DNA of 54,354 bases from Sphingomonas aquatilis (GTDB taxonomy: Bacteria; Pseudomonadota; Alphaproteobacteria; Sphingomonadales; Sphingomonadaceae). Numbering within the stretch: position 1 is the first letter of the stretch; each line of letters opens with the position of its first letter. The position numbers and the translations under genes were made by a program. Under the pieces are notes generated by a model. The model was not told the origin of the DNA and did no database searches. It saw nothing but the letters and a program-made list of their open reading frames with translations. This document shows, in pieces, positions 1 through 8,474 of the stretch. The DNA is taken from NCBI RefSeq assembly GCF_014196115.1, contig NZ_JACIDB010000014.1, positions 1 to 54,354 of the forward strand. Reading direction: 5' to 3'.

Positions 1-362
1 TTCCACAGCCCCGCTGCCATCATCATCTGCCGCAGCGTCTCGCACGAGATTCGGATGCCGTGCCGCTCGGCCAGATACTCGCGCGCGAGCGTCGGCCCGA
101 AGCCGCTATACTGCTCGCGCACGAGGCTGACGACCTGATCACGAACGGCATCGCCGTAACGCCGGTTGCTCGGACGCCCACGCTTGCGGGATATGAGCCC
201 GGCTGCGCCGTCCTGCCGAAGTCGCTCCAGCAACCGGTAGATCTGTCGACGCTCAAGCCTCAGCAGCGCCATCGCGTCCGCCACCCTGATCTCACCGCGG
301 TCGAGCCGCATCAGCGTGTCGTACCGGCTCACCTCGGCAGCACTCATTGTCAGCACCGTCAT
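1..362 (-). CDS. ISNCY (IS1202-like) transposase, N-terminal part, runs off the window edge
   Basis: The minus-strand frame is open from 362 to the window edge (about 120 codons). It begins MTVLTMSAAEVSRYDTL, followed by a helix-turn-helix region with RLERRQIYRLLERLRQDG and then RKRGRPSNRRYGDAV. This is the N-terminal DNA-binding part seen in ISNCY/IS1202 transposases; the DDE catalytic core would lie beyond position 1. I chose the ATG at 362 because a GAGGA lies about 10 nt upstream, but an in-frame ATG at 395 would add 11 residues. Seen: the open frame and HTH-like sequence. Inferred: family. The element probably ends near 449-488. Confidence 0.75.
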   Translation of the reverse strand, partial: MTVLTMSAAEVSRYDTLMRLDRGEIRVADAMALLRLERRQIYRLLERLRQDGAAGLISRKRGRPSNRRYGDAVRDQVVSLVREQYSGFGPTLAREYLAERHGIRISCETLRQMMMAAGLW

Positions 363-395
363 CGCTTGCACATCCTCGCTGCCGAGGATGGCCAT

Positions 396-578
396 GACAC
401 CGGCGACCCGCTGGCACTCGTTGTGCCTTTTCTATCTAGCGGAGGAGTGTCATTTCTACTTAGCACCTACAATTTGCTAGTCCGATAACATTGATTATGT
501 TAAATGCAGAGCTTTTTGGATTTAGACTTTATGGATGGAGACAGGTCTGACGGACGTCTGACGATCTCGAACGCCGCG
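396..578. other. Probable IS terminal region, no gene
   Basis: This non-coding stretch follows the 5' end of the ISNCY transposase. The tract at about 449-466 (TGTCATTTCTACTTAGCA) is the best candidate for the terminal inverted repeat, but the partner end is outside the window, so the boundary is unproven. The sequence from about 480 to 540 is noticeably A+T richer than its surroundings. Confidence 0.3.
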
Positions 579-1346
579 TTATGAACCCGCGTCTTCAGCC
601 TCGATTGCCGCAACATCCATGTCTGGCGCCCGTACTACCTCAAGCGCGACGTTGGCGATCTCGACCGCGGTGATCTGAAGCTGCGTGATCGGCGTCGACG
701 GCGCGTCCACACGCTCGAGGCCGTTCTCAGATATCTTGACGAGGAATCGGTCGACGTCGTTCAGGACGACGAACCTGATCGATTGTTCCTCGTCCAGCGC
801 GAGCTGCTGGACGGTGCCCTCGTATGCGATCGTGAAGCACTCGTGGCTCGTCTTTGTCAGCACATAGGCGACGACAAACGAGTCTCCCTTCTTGACCGCT
901 TGGACGGCCGGGTTGAGCCAGCCGAACGCGATCGCGTCGGTCTTCCCGCTAACTGCTTCCCGCTGCACCAACCAGTGCGCGATCGAGCCCGTCGCGGCTC
1001 CGATGAGGAGCATCGCGAAAAGCCACATTTCCAGCGCGAGGTCGGACGCATCGCGTGCCCCAGCGCCGCCGCGGGCGAGCGCGCGATAGATATTTGGATC
1101 GAAGCCGGGGTCGAAACAGACGCTTGTCGCCCGGCACCATGCCGCCTGGGCGGCGAAGAAGCCGGTTCCCAGAAGGTGCCCTGCGATGGTGCCGAACACC
1201 ACGATGAACAGCGTCACCGTAGAGTTCGGCCGGTCCGGGGTTGGGCTGAGGAAATCGGTGCGCTCGCCGACGCGCCACCCTGCCCAGAAGCAGAGCCCCA
1301 GGAAAAGCAGCAGCAGTGCGAGGAACAGCGAGTAGCTGAACGTCAC
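579..1346 (-). CDS. Hypothetical membrane protein, 255 aa
   Basis: Not recognised with confidence. Residues 5-25 form a strong N-terminal hydrophobic helix (FLALLLLFLGLCFWAGWRVG). Two further hydrophobic stretches follow, around residues 44-70 and 107-125. The C-terminal half (about 135-255) is soluble and beta-rich, with an acidic tail. This suggests a small cluster of membrane helices carrying a cytoplasmic domain. The start lies 5 nt downstream of the stop of the small gene at 1352-1567, so the two are probably co-transcribed. No catalytic motif is visible. Confidence 0.6.
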   Translation of the reverse strand: MTFSYSLFLALLLLFLGLCFWAGWRVGERTDFLSPTPDRPNSTVTLFIVVFGTIAGHLLGTGFFAAQAAWCRATSVCFDPGFDPNIYRALARGGAGARDASDLALEMWLFAMLLIGAATGSIAHWLVQREAVSGKTDAIAFGWLNPAVQAVKKGDSFVVAYVLTKTSHECFTIAYEGTVQQLALDEEQSIRFVVLNDVDRFLVKISENGLERVDAPSTPITQLQITAVEIANVALEVVRAPDMDVAAIEAEDAGS

Positions 1347-1351
1347 GGCCG

Positions 1352-1567
1352 TTACGCCGTGGCGGGAACCGCTACATCCTTGCTGTCGCGGTCACCGCCA
1401 GCGCTTGGATCGACCACATATACGCCGTTCTCGACGCGCGAGGCCTGACGCACGGCCGCCCACGTGCCGAACCTCCCCTTCACCTGCCGGGCCAGCCGCA
1501 TAGATTTGGCAGTGTTCACGCGCCTGTCATTCTCCAACGCCTTAGATAGCGAATAATTCGTGAACAT
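1352..1567 (-). CDS. Small hypothetical protein, 71 aa
   Basis: A short basic protein beginning MFTNYSLSKALENDRRV. It contains a Lys/Arg-rich amphipathic stretch (residues 20-35), then an aromatic segment GRFGTWAAVRQASRV and a disordered C-terminus. It sits directly upstream of, and 5 nt from, the membrane protein at 579-1346. That spacing and matching codon character support a real gene. No function can be assigned. Confidence 0.45.
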   Translation of the reverse strand: MFTNYSLSKALENDRRVNTAKSMRLARQVKGRFGTWAAVRQASRVENGVYVVDPSAGGDRDSKDVAVPATA

Positions 1568-1607
1568 CCAACACGTGGCCGGGCGACGCCGGCCGGTGCT
1601 GTCGAGC

Positions 1608-1883
1608 CTACAGTCGGTCCTTAAGCGCCTTGGCCGGCGTGAATGTGATTTTCTTCGACGCCGCGATCGTGATCGCCTCGCCGGTCGACGGATTGCGCCC
1701 GGAGCGCTCGGGCGTGTCCTTCACCTTGAATTTGCCGAAGCCGGGAAGCGATATCTCCTCACCCTTGGCGGCCGCCTCCGCGATACCCTCGAGGAGCCCA
1801 GCCATGACCTCGAGGGCCTGCTTCTCGGTGACGCCCCGCTTGGCGGCAACGTCCTTGGCCAGATCCTTGGTGTTCATCGTCAA
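1608..1883 (-). CDS. hup: HU-family DNA-binding protein
   Basis: A 91-residue protein, the usual HU length. The N-terminal helices (MTMNTKDLAKDVAAKRGVTE, residues 1-20) are followed by the GFGKFKV strand and the DNA-binding arm with RSGRNPSTGEAI, the hallmark Arg-x-Gly-Arg-Asn-Pro motif. HU proteins bend DNA and organise the nucleoid. Plasmids and integrative elements often carry their own copy to silence or organise newly acquired DNA. An alternative start at the third codon (Met3) is possible. It appears monocistronic. Confidence 0.9.
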   Translation of the reverse strand: MTMNTKDLAKDVAAKRGVTEKQALEVMAGLLEGIAEAAAKGEEISLPGFGKFKVKDTPERSGRNPSTGEAITIAASKKITFTPAKALKDRL

Positions 1884-2084
1884 GCACGCTCCCCTTCATC
1901 TGTCGCTGTAGCGACCTGAAGCGATAATCGCGTCAGCGCAAGACAGGTAGCGCTCGACGATCCAGCTGACGCCTGGGGAGGCCGGCCACGCAGGTTGAAA
2001 CCCGTAGGTTTCTCAAAGCGCAGAGCACAAGCCGGATTAGCCGGCGGGACCACATTAGCGTGGCTCGCTTCGGCAAACGTCGCA

Positions 2085-2861
2085 TCAGCCGCCTGCCTTG
2101 ACGGCGTGCCGGCCACGCGGTTTGGCCGCAATCGCTATGCTCGACAGATCGGTCGCGCGGTCGATTGGCACGCCCGCCGCTTTCCGCTCTGAGTAGCGAT
2201 CAACAAGCTGAACCGCGTGCGGGCGCAGCAGCACCGTGAACCGCACCAGTTCCTCCATCATATCCACGATCCGGTCATAGTAGCTGGACGCCTTCATGCG
2301 CCCCGCGTCATCAAACTCGTTGAACGCCTTGGCAACGCTCGATTGGTTCGGGATCGTGATCATTCGCATCCAGCGACCCAGCACGCGCAGCGTGTTGACG
2401 CTGTTGAACGATTGCGATCCGGCCGACACCTGCATGACCGCCAGCGTGCGCCCCTGTGTCGGACGCATCCCGCCCATAGAAAGCGGCAGATGATCGATTT
2501 GAAGCTTCATAATGCTCGTGATCTGGCCATGCCGCTCCGGGCTGCACCACACCTGCCCTTCCGACCATAAGGACAGCTCGCGCAGCTCGTGGACGGCCGG
2601 ATGGTCGTCGCCAGCATGTTGGTCAGGCAGCGGCAGGGTCGATGGATCAAAGATGCGCGTCTCGCAGCCGAAGAACCGGAGCAGGCGTGCCGCTTCCTCA
2701 ACGCACAGCCGGGAGAAGGACCGTTCGCGCAGCGAACCGTAGAGCAGAAGGATACGCGGCGCGGGATCGAGCGGGCCGAGCCTCACGGCGGGTCGCTGGA
2801 TGGCATAGGCCGGATCGAGCGCCGGCATGATATTGGGATCGGCGAGCGTGCGGAGCGGCAT
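2085..2861 (-). CDS. arsH: ArsH, NADPH-dependent FMN reductase / organoarsenical oxidase
   Basis: A 258-residue flavodoxin-fold protein. The FMN-phosphate loop is [10 protein letters not shown] at residues 41-50, and [19 protein letters not shown] lies around the flavin edge, both typical of ArsH. ArsH reduces FMN with NADPH; in characterised homologues it oxidises trivalent methylated and aromatic arsenicals to less toxic pentavalent forms. The frame extends further upstream, but the true start is ATG 2861, where it overlaps the stop of arsN2 as TGATG, pointing to translational coupling. It is the last gene of arsR-C-B-N2-H. Confidence 0.92.
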   Translation of the reverse strand: MPLRTLADPNIMPALDPAYAIQRPAVRLGPLDPAPRILLLYGSLRERSFSRLCVEEAARLLRFFGCETRIFDPSTLPLPDQHAGDDHPAVHELRELSLWSEGQVWCSPERHGQITSIMKLQIDHLPLSMGGMRPTQGRTLAVMQVSAGSQSFNSVNTLRVLGRWMRMITIPNQSSVAKAFNEFDDAGRMKASSYYDRIVDMMEELVRFTVLLRPHAVQLVDRYSERKAAGVPIDRATDLSSIAIAAKPRGRHAVKAGG

Positions 2862-3293
2862 CAGAGGGCTTTCACGAGGTAGGCGGCCGACGCGGGGCAC
2901 AGTGCGGTGAATTCGCGCGATGCGGCGATGGCCGAGGGAGCAGCGCCGCGATCGGCATCGGCATAGCCGAGCGCCCGGAAGAATGGTGCGGCCGTGGTCG
3001 TCAGGAGGTGCAGGCGCTCCACCCCGAGGTCGTGTGCCTGTCGTTCGAGGGCGGCGACCAACACCCGCCCGAGGCCATGTCGACGTCGATCGGACGACGA
3101 CGATCGAGCGGAGCAAGCGGTCGGACCCTTCTCCCTCGAGCCCACCGAAACCGACGAGGCTATCGGCCTCAATCCGGATGATCAGGCGGCCGGGATCGGC
3201 GATATCGGCACTCGGCAGGTCCGCGGCATCGAGCAATTGTGCCAAGCCAGCCAGACCGGCAGGTTCGAGCAACGTGGCGACCGTTCTGGTCAT
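2861..3293 (-). pseudogene. arsN2: arsN2-like GNAT acetyltransferase, frameshifted
   Basis: The first about 67 codons ([20 protein letters not shown] to LLRSIVVV) are in one frame. The rest of the GNAT fold ([19 protein letters not shown], then [19 protein letters not shown]) is in another. The frames meet near 3092, where one extra C (equivalently a loss of two bases) in GTCGTCGTCC breaks the reading frame just before the acetyl-CoA-binding loop RRHGLGRVL. ArsN2-type proteins acetylate amino groups of arsenicals such as arsinothricin. The gene starts inside the arsB stop (ATGA), so the operon architecture is intact. A sequencing error cannot be excluded. Confidence 0.85.
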
Positions 3294-4576
3294 GCGATGC
3301 TAATCCTGATTGCAAGCGCCGCGAGCGTGATGAGCAGCACCGGTACGGTGAGCGTGACGCCGACACGGAAGTAATAGCCCCATCCGATCCGCACGCCCTT
3401 TTGCCCGAGGACATGGAGCCAGAGCAGCGTCGCGAGTGAGCCGATCGGCGTCAGCTTGGGGCCGAGATCGCAGCCGATCACATTGGCGTAGATCATCGCT
3501 TCCTTGATCGCGCCGCTCGCGTGCGTGGCGTCGATCGAGAGCGCGCCCACCAGCACCGTCGGCATATTGTTCATAACCGACGACAGGACCGCTGCGATGA
3601 CGCCCGTTCCTAGCGCCGCGCCCCACACGCCGCCTTGCGCGGTGCGATCCAGCAGTGCTGCCAGATGGTCGGTCAGGCCGGCGTTTCGCAGGCCATAGAC
3701 GACCAGGTACATGCCGAGCGAGAAGATCACGACCTGCCAGGGTGCGCCGCGCAGCACCTTGGCCGTTGGGATCACATGGCCTCGCCCCGCGATCACCAGC
3801 AGCAGGATCGCGCCGGCAGCGGCGACGGCGCTGACAGGGACGCCGAGCGGTTCGAGCAGGAAGAAGCCGGCGAGCAGCAGTGCAAGAACGATCCAGCCCG
3901 CGCGGAATGTCGCGGCATCGCGGATCGCGTCACGCGGCGCGCGCAGCGCGCCTACGTCATAATCCGCCGGTATGTCGCGCCGGAAGAACAGCAGCAGCGC
4001 GCCAAGCGTCGCTGCGATCGACACCAGGTCGACCGGCACCATCACGGACGCATAGTCGCCGAACCCGATCCGGAAGAAGTCGGCCGACACGATGTTGACG
4101 AGGTTCGACACGACCAGCGGTAGGCTGGCGGTGTCGGCGATGAACCCCGCCGCCATGACGAACGCCAGCGTCGCCTTGTCGTTGAAGCCCAGCGCCCGCA
4201 GCATGGCGATGACGATCGGCGTCAGGATCAGCGCCGCGCCGTCGTTGGCGAACAGCGCGGACACCGCCGCACCGAGCAGCACGATCAGAACGAACAGCCG
4301 GCGACCATGCCCCCTCCCCCAGCGCGCGACATGGAGCGCCGCCCATTCGAAGAATCCGGTTTCATCGAGGAGTAGGCTGATAACGATGATCGCGACGAAC
4401 GCGGCTGTCGCGTTCCAGACGATGCCCCACACCACCGGCACGTCGGACAGCGTGACGACGCCTGCAAGCAGCGCCACGACGGCCCCGCCCATCGCGCTCC
4501 ACCCGATCCCGAGGCCTTTGGGTTGCCAGATGACGAGCGCGATCGTCGCAACGAAGATCAGGACAGCAAGGAGCAT
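3290..4576 (-). CDS. arsB: ArsB arsenite efflux permease
   Basis: A 428-residue polytopic inner-membrane protein of about 11-12 hydrophobic helices, in the ArsB/NhaD ion-transporter superfamily. Conserved features visible are [34 protein letters not shown] and [19 protein letters not shown]. These form the paired loops lining the transport path. ArsB extrudes As(OH)3 and Sb(OH)3 using proton motive force. The open frame continues far upstream, but ATG 4576 overlaps the arsC stop (TGATG) and starts the first membrane helix directly, which fixes the start. Its stop overlaps the arsN2 start (ATGA). Confidence 0.95.
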   Translation of the reverse strand: MLLAVLIFVATIALVIWQPKGLGIGWSAMGGAVVALLAGVVTLSDVPVVWGIVWNATAAFVAIIVISLLLDETGFFEWAALHVARWGRGHGRRLFVLIVLLGAAVSALFANDGAALILTPIVIAMLRALGFNDKATLAFVMAAGFIADTASLPLVVSNLVNIVSADFFRIGFGDYASVMVPVDLVSIAATLGALLLFFRRDIPADYDVGALRAPRDAIRDAATFRAGWIVLALLLAGFFLLEPLGVPVSAVAAAGAILLLVIAGRGHVIPTAKVLRGAPWQVVIFSLGMYLVVYGLRNAGLTDHLAALLDRTAQGGVWGAALGTGVIAAVLSSVMNNMPTVLVGALSIDATHASGAIKEAMIYANVIGCDLGPKLTPIGSLATLLWLHVLGQKGVRIGWGYYFRVGVTLTVPVLLITLAALAIRISIA

Positions 4577-5004
4577 CAGGCGACGCGCTGGCCCGATGCG
4601 TCCACCACTTGCTCGCCGTCTTCCTTTGCGAACGCTCCGAGCTGATTGGTCGGCAGCAGGTCGAGCACGGCTTCGGAGGGCCGGCAGAGCTTCACGCCGA
4701 GCGGCGATACGACCAGCGGCCGGTTGATGAGGATCGGATGCGCCATCATCGCGTCCACCAGCGCGTCGTCGGATAGCGACGTGTCGCCCAAGCCCAACTC
4801 CGCATAGGGCGCCCCCTTCTCGCGCAGCAGTTCGCGGGGTGTCATGCAGGCGCGATCGATCAGCTCGACCAGCAACGCGCGGGCTGGAGGGGTTTTCAGA
4901 TACTCGACCACGTGCGGCTCGATGCCGGCGTTGCGAATAAGGCCGAGCGTGTTGCGCGACGTGCCGCACTCGGGGTTGTGATAGACGACGACATCGACGG
5001 CCAC
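4576..5004 (-). CDS. arsC: ArsC arsenate reductase (glutaredoxin-dependent type)
   Basis: With the GTG start at 5004 the protein is 142 residues, the usual length. It has the catalytic motif [13 protein letters not shown] with Cys13, as in plasmid R773-type ArsC. Further along are [13 protein letters not shown] and [11 protein letters not shown], the latter carrying an arginine expected to bind arsenate. The enzyme reduces arsenate to arsenite with glutathione/glutaredoxin and hands it to ArsB. GTG 5004 is preferred because AAAGGACG lies just upstream; a longer start would add basic residues with no homology. It sits 11 nt after arsR and is coupled to arsB. Confidence 0.93.
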   Translation of the reverse strand: MAVDVVVYHNPECGTSRNTLGLIRNAGIEPHVVEYLKTPPARALLVELIDRACMTPRELLREKGAPYAELGLGDTSLSDDALVDAMMAHPILINRPLVVSPLGVKLCRPSEAVLDLLPTNQLGAFAKEDGEQVVDASGQRVA

Positions 5005-5015
5005 AGGGCGTCCTT

Positions 5016-5348
5016 TCAGCAGCAGGGGGTGAGTTCGGCGACGAGCGGCGCGCACAGCTCCGCATTGCCGGCGCAGCAGTCCTTGACGAGGAACAGCGTC
5101 AGCGCGCGCAGGCCGTCCAGATCGACACGGTAGATGATCGAGCGGCTATGCCGTGCGGAGCGGACCAGGCCAGCGCGGGCGAGGATGCCGAGGTGCGCCG
5201 ACAGGGTGTTCTGCGGCACGTCGAGCTGACGCGCGATATCGCCGGCAGCCAAACCATCCGGTTCGTGCCGTACCAAGAGGCGGAACGTGTCAAGGCGCGT
5301 TCCTTGTGCAAGAGCACCCAGCGCCGAGATGGCATCCTCGTTTTCCAT
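5016..5348 (-). CDS. arsR: ArsR-family arsenic-responsive repressor
   Basis: A 110-residue winged-helix protein. Its recognition region contains [17 protein letters not shown] and then [16 protein letters not shown]. The usual alpha-3 CxCxxC arsenite site is not obvious. Instead there are Cys pairs near the C-terminus ([12 protein letters not shown] and the terminal PCC), a layout known from ArsR proteins with C-terminal As(III) sites. It is the first gene of the ars operon, and its start codon abuts a perfect inverted repeat, implying autorepression relieved by As(III) or Sb(III). Confidence 0.93.
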   Translation of the reverse strand: MENEDAISALGALAQGTRLDTFRLLVRHEPDGLAAGDIARQLDVPQNTLSAHLGILARAGLVRSARHSRSIIYRVDLDGLRALTLFLVKDCCAGNAELCAPLVAELTPCC

Positions 5349-5368
5349 ATATCCAGCATAATGGATAT
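5349..5368. promoter_or_regulatory. ArsR operator (perfect inverted repeat)
   Basis: ATATCCA (5349-5355), a 6-nt spacer and TGGATAT (5362-5368) make a perfect 7-bp dyad ending immediately before the arsR start codon (ATG 5348 on the minus strand). Location and symmetry fit an ArsR dimer site that blocks transcription initiation. Confidence 0.8.
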
Positions 5369-5589
5369 GCTTGGTGTGTCCAGCCCCGTATACCCTGCCT
5401 TACCGGTCGTTGGCCGGGATGGTTGGGGCCAGGGCTTGGTTGATGCGACAAGCAGCGACCCTGTTGCGGCTACCAGTATTTTGAGATTGCGCGGAATTGC
5501 TCCACCGCGACTTTCGTGCCCTCACCTTCTTCGGCATGAACAGGGCAATGATCGATATGATCGTTGATAAACGCTTGCTTGGCGCTGGC

Positions 5590-5904
5590 GATGATCTCGT
5601 AATGATGAGCGCGATCGGGAAGCATCTGGAAGATGGTCAGGACGAGGAACAGGCCATCGCCGATGGCGCGATGGAACGGGTGCGTCCGGTCCTGATGACC
5701 GCGATGGTGGCGTCGCTCGGGTTGTTGCCGATGGCGCTTGCCACTGGAACTGGCGCCGCGGTGCAGCGGCCCTTGGCGATCGTCGTGATCGGCGGTCTAA
5801 TCACATCGACCGTGCTGACCCTGCTGGTGCTGCCGGCGATCACCGCCTGGGTGTCGCGGTTGAGGCCGCGACGCCGGACGGACACGGCCTTATCCTCGGC
5901 CTGA
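5590..5904 (+). pseudogene. Fragment: C-terminus of an HME-RND efflux pump (CzcA-like)
   Basis: The frame ending at 5904 encodes VRPVLMTAMVASLGLLPMAL, then GTGAAVQRPLAIVVIGG and LTLLVLPAITAWV. This is the last transmembrane block of heavy-metal RND pumps, closely resembling the end of the complete CzcA at 11686-14967. Only about 100 of more than 1000 residues remain. Sequence upstream of about 5590 does not resemble RND proteins. It is a recombination remnant with no expected function. Confidence 0.85.
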
Positions 5905-5964
5905 CAGTCGCGAGAGTGGGAGGCGTTGCGGTTCTGTTCCGCGACGCCTCCCATCCTTCACCGA

Positions 5965-6882
5965 CTAACGATGAAGATGGTCCTCGTCCCCGCATTGACG
6001 ATCTGACCCTTCGGTCTGGATCGTGCTATGCTCGATCTCGTATTTTTCCAGAAGGACGGCCTGGACAGCGGTGCGAGTGGCATCGACGTCCGCGCCCTCC
6101 TTCAGCACGACATGGACCGTGCAACTCACATCGTCGTTGCTCATCGACCAGACGTGAAGATCGTGGAGGCCGGCGACGCCGGGAACGCCGGCGATTGCCG
6201 TGCGGACCTCGCCGAGCTTCAGTCCACCCGGCACGCCTTCGAGCAGCACGTTGGTCGTATCGCGGAGCAATATCCACGTCCGCGGCAGCACCCACAGCCC
6301 GATCGCTACTGCGACGATGGGATCGATCCAGGTAAAGCCGGTGAACTTGATGGCGAGCGCGCCAAGAATCACGCCGATCGAGCCGATCATGTCGGCCCAC
6401 ACCTCCAGATAGGCGCCCTTCACGTTGAAGCTGGCGTCCTTGCCCGCTGTCAGCAGCCGCATCGAAATCAGGTTCACGACGAGACCGATCGCCGCGACCG
6501 CCATCATGCCCCAGGACTGGACTTCCTGCGGCGCATTGAAGCGTTTGATCGCCTCCACGAACACATAGATAGCGATGACGAACAGCAGCACGGCGTTGAA
6601 CGCCGCCGCCAATATCTCGAACCGCCGGTAGCCGAACGTCCGCTTTTCGTCGGCTGACTTGCCGCCGAGCTTGATCGCCATCAGCGCGATCACGAGCGCC
6701 GCGACATCGGTCATCATGTGCGCGGCGTCGGAGAGCAGCGCGAGACTGTTGAAAACGAACCCGCCGATTACTTCGGCGACGAGATAGGTGGCGGTCAGCC
6801 CCAGCGCCCAGGTGAGCATCTTCGCGTTGGCGCCCGCCGTATGGTCGTGGCTATGGCCGGCTGCGCCATGATCGTGCGGCAT
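5965..6882 (-). CDS. czcD: CzcD-type cation diffusion facilitator
   Basis: A 305-residue CDF exporter starting at ATG 6882 (an ATG five codons upstream is less likely). The His-rich N-terminus (MPHDHGAAGHSHDH) is followed by six membrane helices. TM2 carries SDAAHMMTD (HxxxD metal site) and TM5 carries LEVWADMIGS, where the expected second HxxxD reads ExxxD. The C-terminal cytoplasmic domain (about residues 205-290) contains LHDLHVWSMSNDD. CDF proteins exchange Zn2+, Co2+ or Cd2+ for protons. It lies alone between an RND fragment and an IS. Confidence 0.9.
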   Translation of the reverse strand: MPHDHGAAGHSHDHTAGANAKMLTWALGLTATYLVAEVIGGFVFNSLALLSDAAHMMTDVAALVIALMAIKLGGKSADEKRTFGYRRFEILAAAFNAVLLFVIAIYVFVEAIKRFNAPQEVQSWGMMAVAAIGLVVNLISMRLLTAGKDASFNVKGAYLEVWADMIGSIGVILGALAIKFTGFTWIDPIVAVAIGLWVLPRTWILLRDTTNVLLEGVPGGLKLGEVRTAIAGVPGVAGLHDLHVWSMSNDDVSCTVHVVLKEGADVDATRTAVQAVLLEKYEIEHSTIQTEGSDRQCGDEDHLHR

Positions 6883-7186
6883 CAGGAAGTTTCCCAAGTT
6901 TCAGAAATGAACGGCCCCACAACCCGTTCGAGAAGGGGTGCGCAGATTGAGTTACGATAAACCCTCACGTTGTAACGCTCCGGGTTCGATAATCATGACC
7001 AGAGCGATACTCGACGTCGATGTGTTCCACTCTCTCAATAGGCACATCGGCGATCGACGCGCTGAACGGCACTAAACGCCTTACCCTTGTTGAAAGAGTG
7101 CCGTTCCAACGTGTGTCGACGCTGTATGGGTTAGCCAAGTCCTTGATGAATGCGGTGACATGGAGATGACCTCCAAGTCCGGGGCT
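6883..7186. other. Intergenic stretch with a possible interrupted reading frame
   Basis: No complete gene is seen. On the minus strand, 6965-7191 is an open frame whose product reads like real protein (IKDLANPYSVDTRWNGTL, then FSASIADVPIERVEHIDVE) and ends at TGA 6965. It continues without a start into the left end of the IS3-family element, so it may be the C-terminus of a gene cut by that insertion. No family was recognised. Confidence 0.3.
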
Positions 7187-7268
7187 GACCTGAGCCCTCC
7201 AGATTGGTCCGTTCTTTGTGAGAAATTCCCGGTTAGGTTTGGCAGATGCCGGACGAGGGAATCCGTCA

Positions 7269-7535
7269 ATGAAGAAGTTGAGGTTCAGCGAGCAGCAGAT
7301 CGCGTTCATCCTCAAGCAGGCCGAGGATGGAACGACCGTGGAGGAGGTGTGTCGGAAAGCCGGCATCTCGATCCAGACGTACTATCGATGGCGCAGCAAA
7401 TACGGAGGTCTGATGCCGTCGGAGATGAAGCGCCTGAAGGTGCTGGAGGAGGAAAATGTCCGGCTGAAGCGGCTGGTGGCGAACCTCAGCCTGGACAAGG
7501 AGATGCTGCAGGACGTCATCCGCCGAAAAATGTAG
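7269..7535 (+). CDS. IS3-family transposase OrfA
   Basis: An 88-residue protein with an N-terminal helix-turn-helix (KLRFSEQQIAFILKQAEDG, then CRKAGISIQTYYRW). A C-terminal leucine-zipper-like helix follows (MKRLKVLEEENVRLKRLVA). It recognises the IS ends. ATG 7269 is used because the HTH begins immediately afterwards. The gene ends in an A-rich slippery tract (A5 at 7526-7530), allowing a -1 shift into orfB to make the active OrfAB transposase. Confidence 0.93.
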   Translation: MKKLRFSEQQIAFILKQAEDGTTVEEVCRKAGISIQTYYRWRSKYGGLMPSEMKRLKVLEEENVRLKRLVANLSLDKEMLQDVIRRKM

Positions 7536-8368
7536 GGCCTGGTCGAGCCCGGGAGATCGTCGGCTATTTGCAGGCGAGCTACCAGGTCAGCGAACGGCGA
7601 GCCTGCGGCGCGTTTCCGATCAATCGATCGACCCAGCGCTATCAGTCCCGCCGCCTCGATCAGGCCGGCCTCAAGATGCGGATCAAGGAGTTGGCTGCGA
7701 CCCGTGTTCGCTACGGGTATCGACGCATCCATGTGCTGCTCCGGCGGGAAGGCTGGGAGATCAACCACAAGCGCACTCATCGGCTGTATCGCGAACTCGG
7801 GCTGCAGCTGCGCAACAAGACGCCCAAGCGCAAGGTGAAGGCGAAGCTGCGCGATGACCGGACGCCGGCGACGGCGCCCAACGAGTGCTGGTCGATGGAT
7901 TTCCTGTCGGACCAGCTGTTCGACGGGCGCAAGATCCGGGTGCTGTCGATCGTCGACAACTTCACGCGCGTGTCGCCAGCGCTCGATGTACGGACGAGCT
8001 ATCGTGGCTCTGACGTGGTCGAGACGCTCGACCGCATTGCCGCAGCACACGGTCGCCCCAAGCGCATACGTCTGGATAATGGGCCGGAATTCATCTCGAA
8101 GGATCTCGATCTATGGGCCTATCAGCATGATGTAGTGCTGGACTTCAGCCGCCCCGGCAAGCCGACCGACAATGCGTTCGCGGAGGCGTTCAATGGCCGC
8201 GTTCGGGCCGAATGCCTCAACGCATACTGGTTCTTGAGCTTGGACGACGCACGGGTAGAATGTGAGGCGTGGCGGCGCGATTACAACGAGCACCGTCCGC
8301 ATAGCTCCCTCGGCAACCAGACCCCGATGGAGCGCGCTTTTTCGTCAGGGCAGGCATGCCTGCCCTGA
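7529..8368 (+). CDS. IS3-family transposase OrfB (DDE integrase core)
   Basis: Read by -1 frameshift from orfA near 7526-7530, giving about 279 residues. An HTH_21 region (ATRVRYGYRRIHVLLRREGW) precedes the rve core. The catalytic triad is visible as WSMDFLSDQL (D), IRLDNGPEF (D) and NAFAEAFNGRVRAEC (E). The C-terminus has DYNEHRPHSSLGNQTP, typical of the IS407/IS51 group. The frame is intact, so the element could still be active. Its last codons overlap a 36-bp palindrome. Confidence 0.93.
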   Translation, partial: NVGPGRAREIVGYLQASYQVSERRACGAFPINRSTQRYQSRRLDQAGLKMRIKELAATRVRYGYRRIHVLLRREGWEINHKRTHRLYRELGLQLRNKTPKRKVKAKLRDDRTPATAPNECWSMDFLSDQLFDGRKIRVLSIVDNFTRVSPALDVRTSYRGSDVVETLDRIAAAHGRPKRIRLDNGPEFISKDLDLWAYQHDVVLDFSRPGKPTDNAFAEAFNGRVRAECLNAYWFLSLDDARVECEAWRRDYNEHRPHSSLGNQTPMERAFSSGQACLP

Positions 8369-8374
8369 CGAAAA
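8339..8374. terminator. Perfect 36-bp palindrome at the end of orfB
   Basis: The sequence is fully self-complementary about the centre between 8356 and 8357. Arms run from TTTTCGTCAGGGCAGG inwards to GCATGC at the core. It includes the orfB stop codon (8366-8368) and is flanked by T and A tracts on the two strands, so it could act as a bidirectional terminator isolating the IS from its surroundings. Confidence 0.7.
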
Positions 8375-8474
8375 GAGAGCCGGTTTTCTCATAAAGACCG
8401 GACCTAAGACGGGGTGAGGCTCACCATGATCCAGACTGTCATAGTCGATGGACCACTCAGAAGGGGGCAGCTCA

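Larger units (their letters stand above)
7187..8423 (+). mobile_element. IS3-family insertion sequence (IS407/IS51-like group)
   Basis: The element carries overlapping orfA and orfB. Its ends share an imperfect inverted repeat: GGTCCGTTCTTTGTGAGAAA on the left (from about 7206) and GGTCCGGTCTTTATGAGAAA on the complement of the right end (near 8402). The outermost bases are probably TGACCT at 7187 and, on the complement, TGAGCC ending at 8423. I could not identify a clean 3-4 bp target duplication, so exact ends are uncertain by a few bases. Confidence 0.8.

Noticed and set aside
3290..5065. A longer ArsB starting near 5065
   Set aside because: The upstream extension lies inside arsC and is Arg-rich shadow sequence; ATG 4576 overlaps the arsC stop and begins the first membrane helix.
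7187..8423. A clean target-site duplication for the IS3-family element
   Set aside because: Flanking bases at the most likely ends (GGGC on the left, CCAT on the right) do not match; ends may be off by a few bases or the flanks rearranged.
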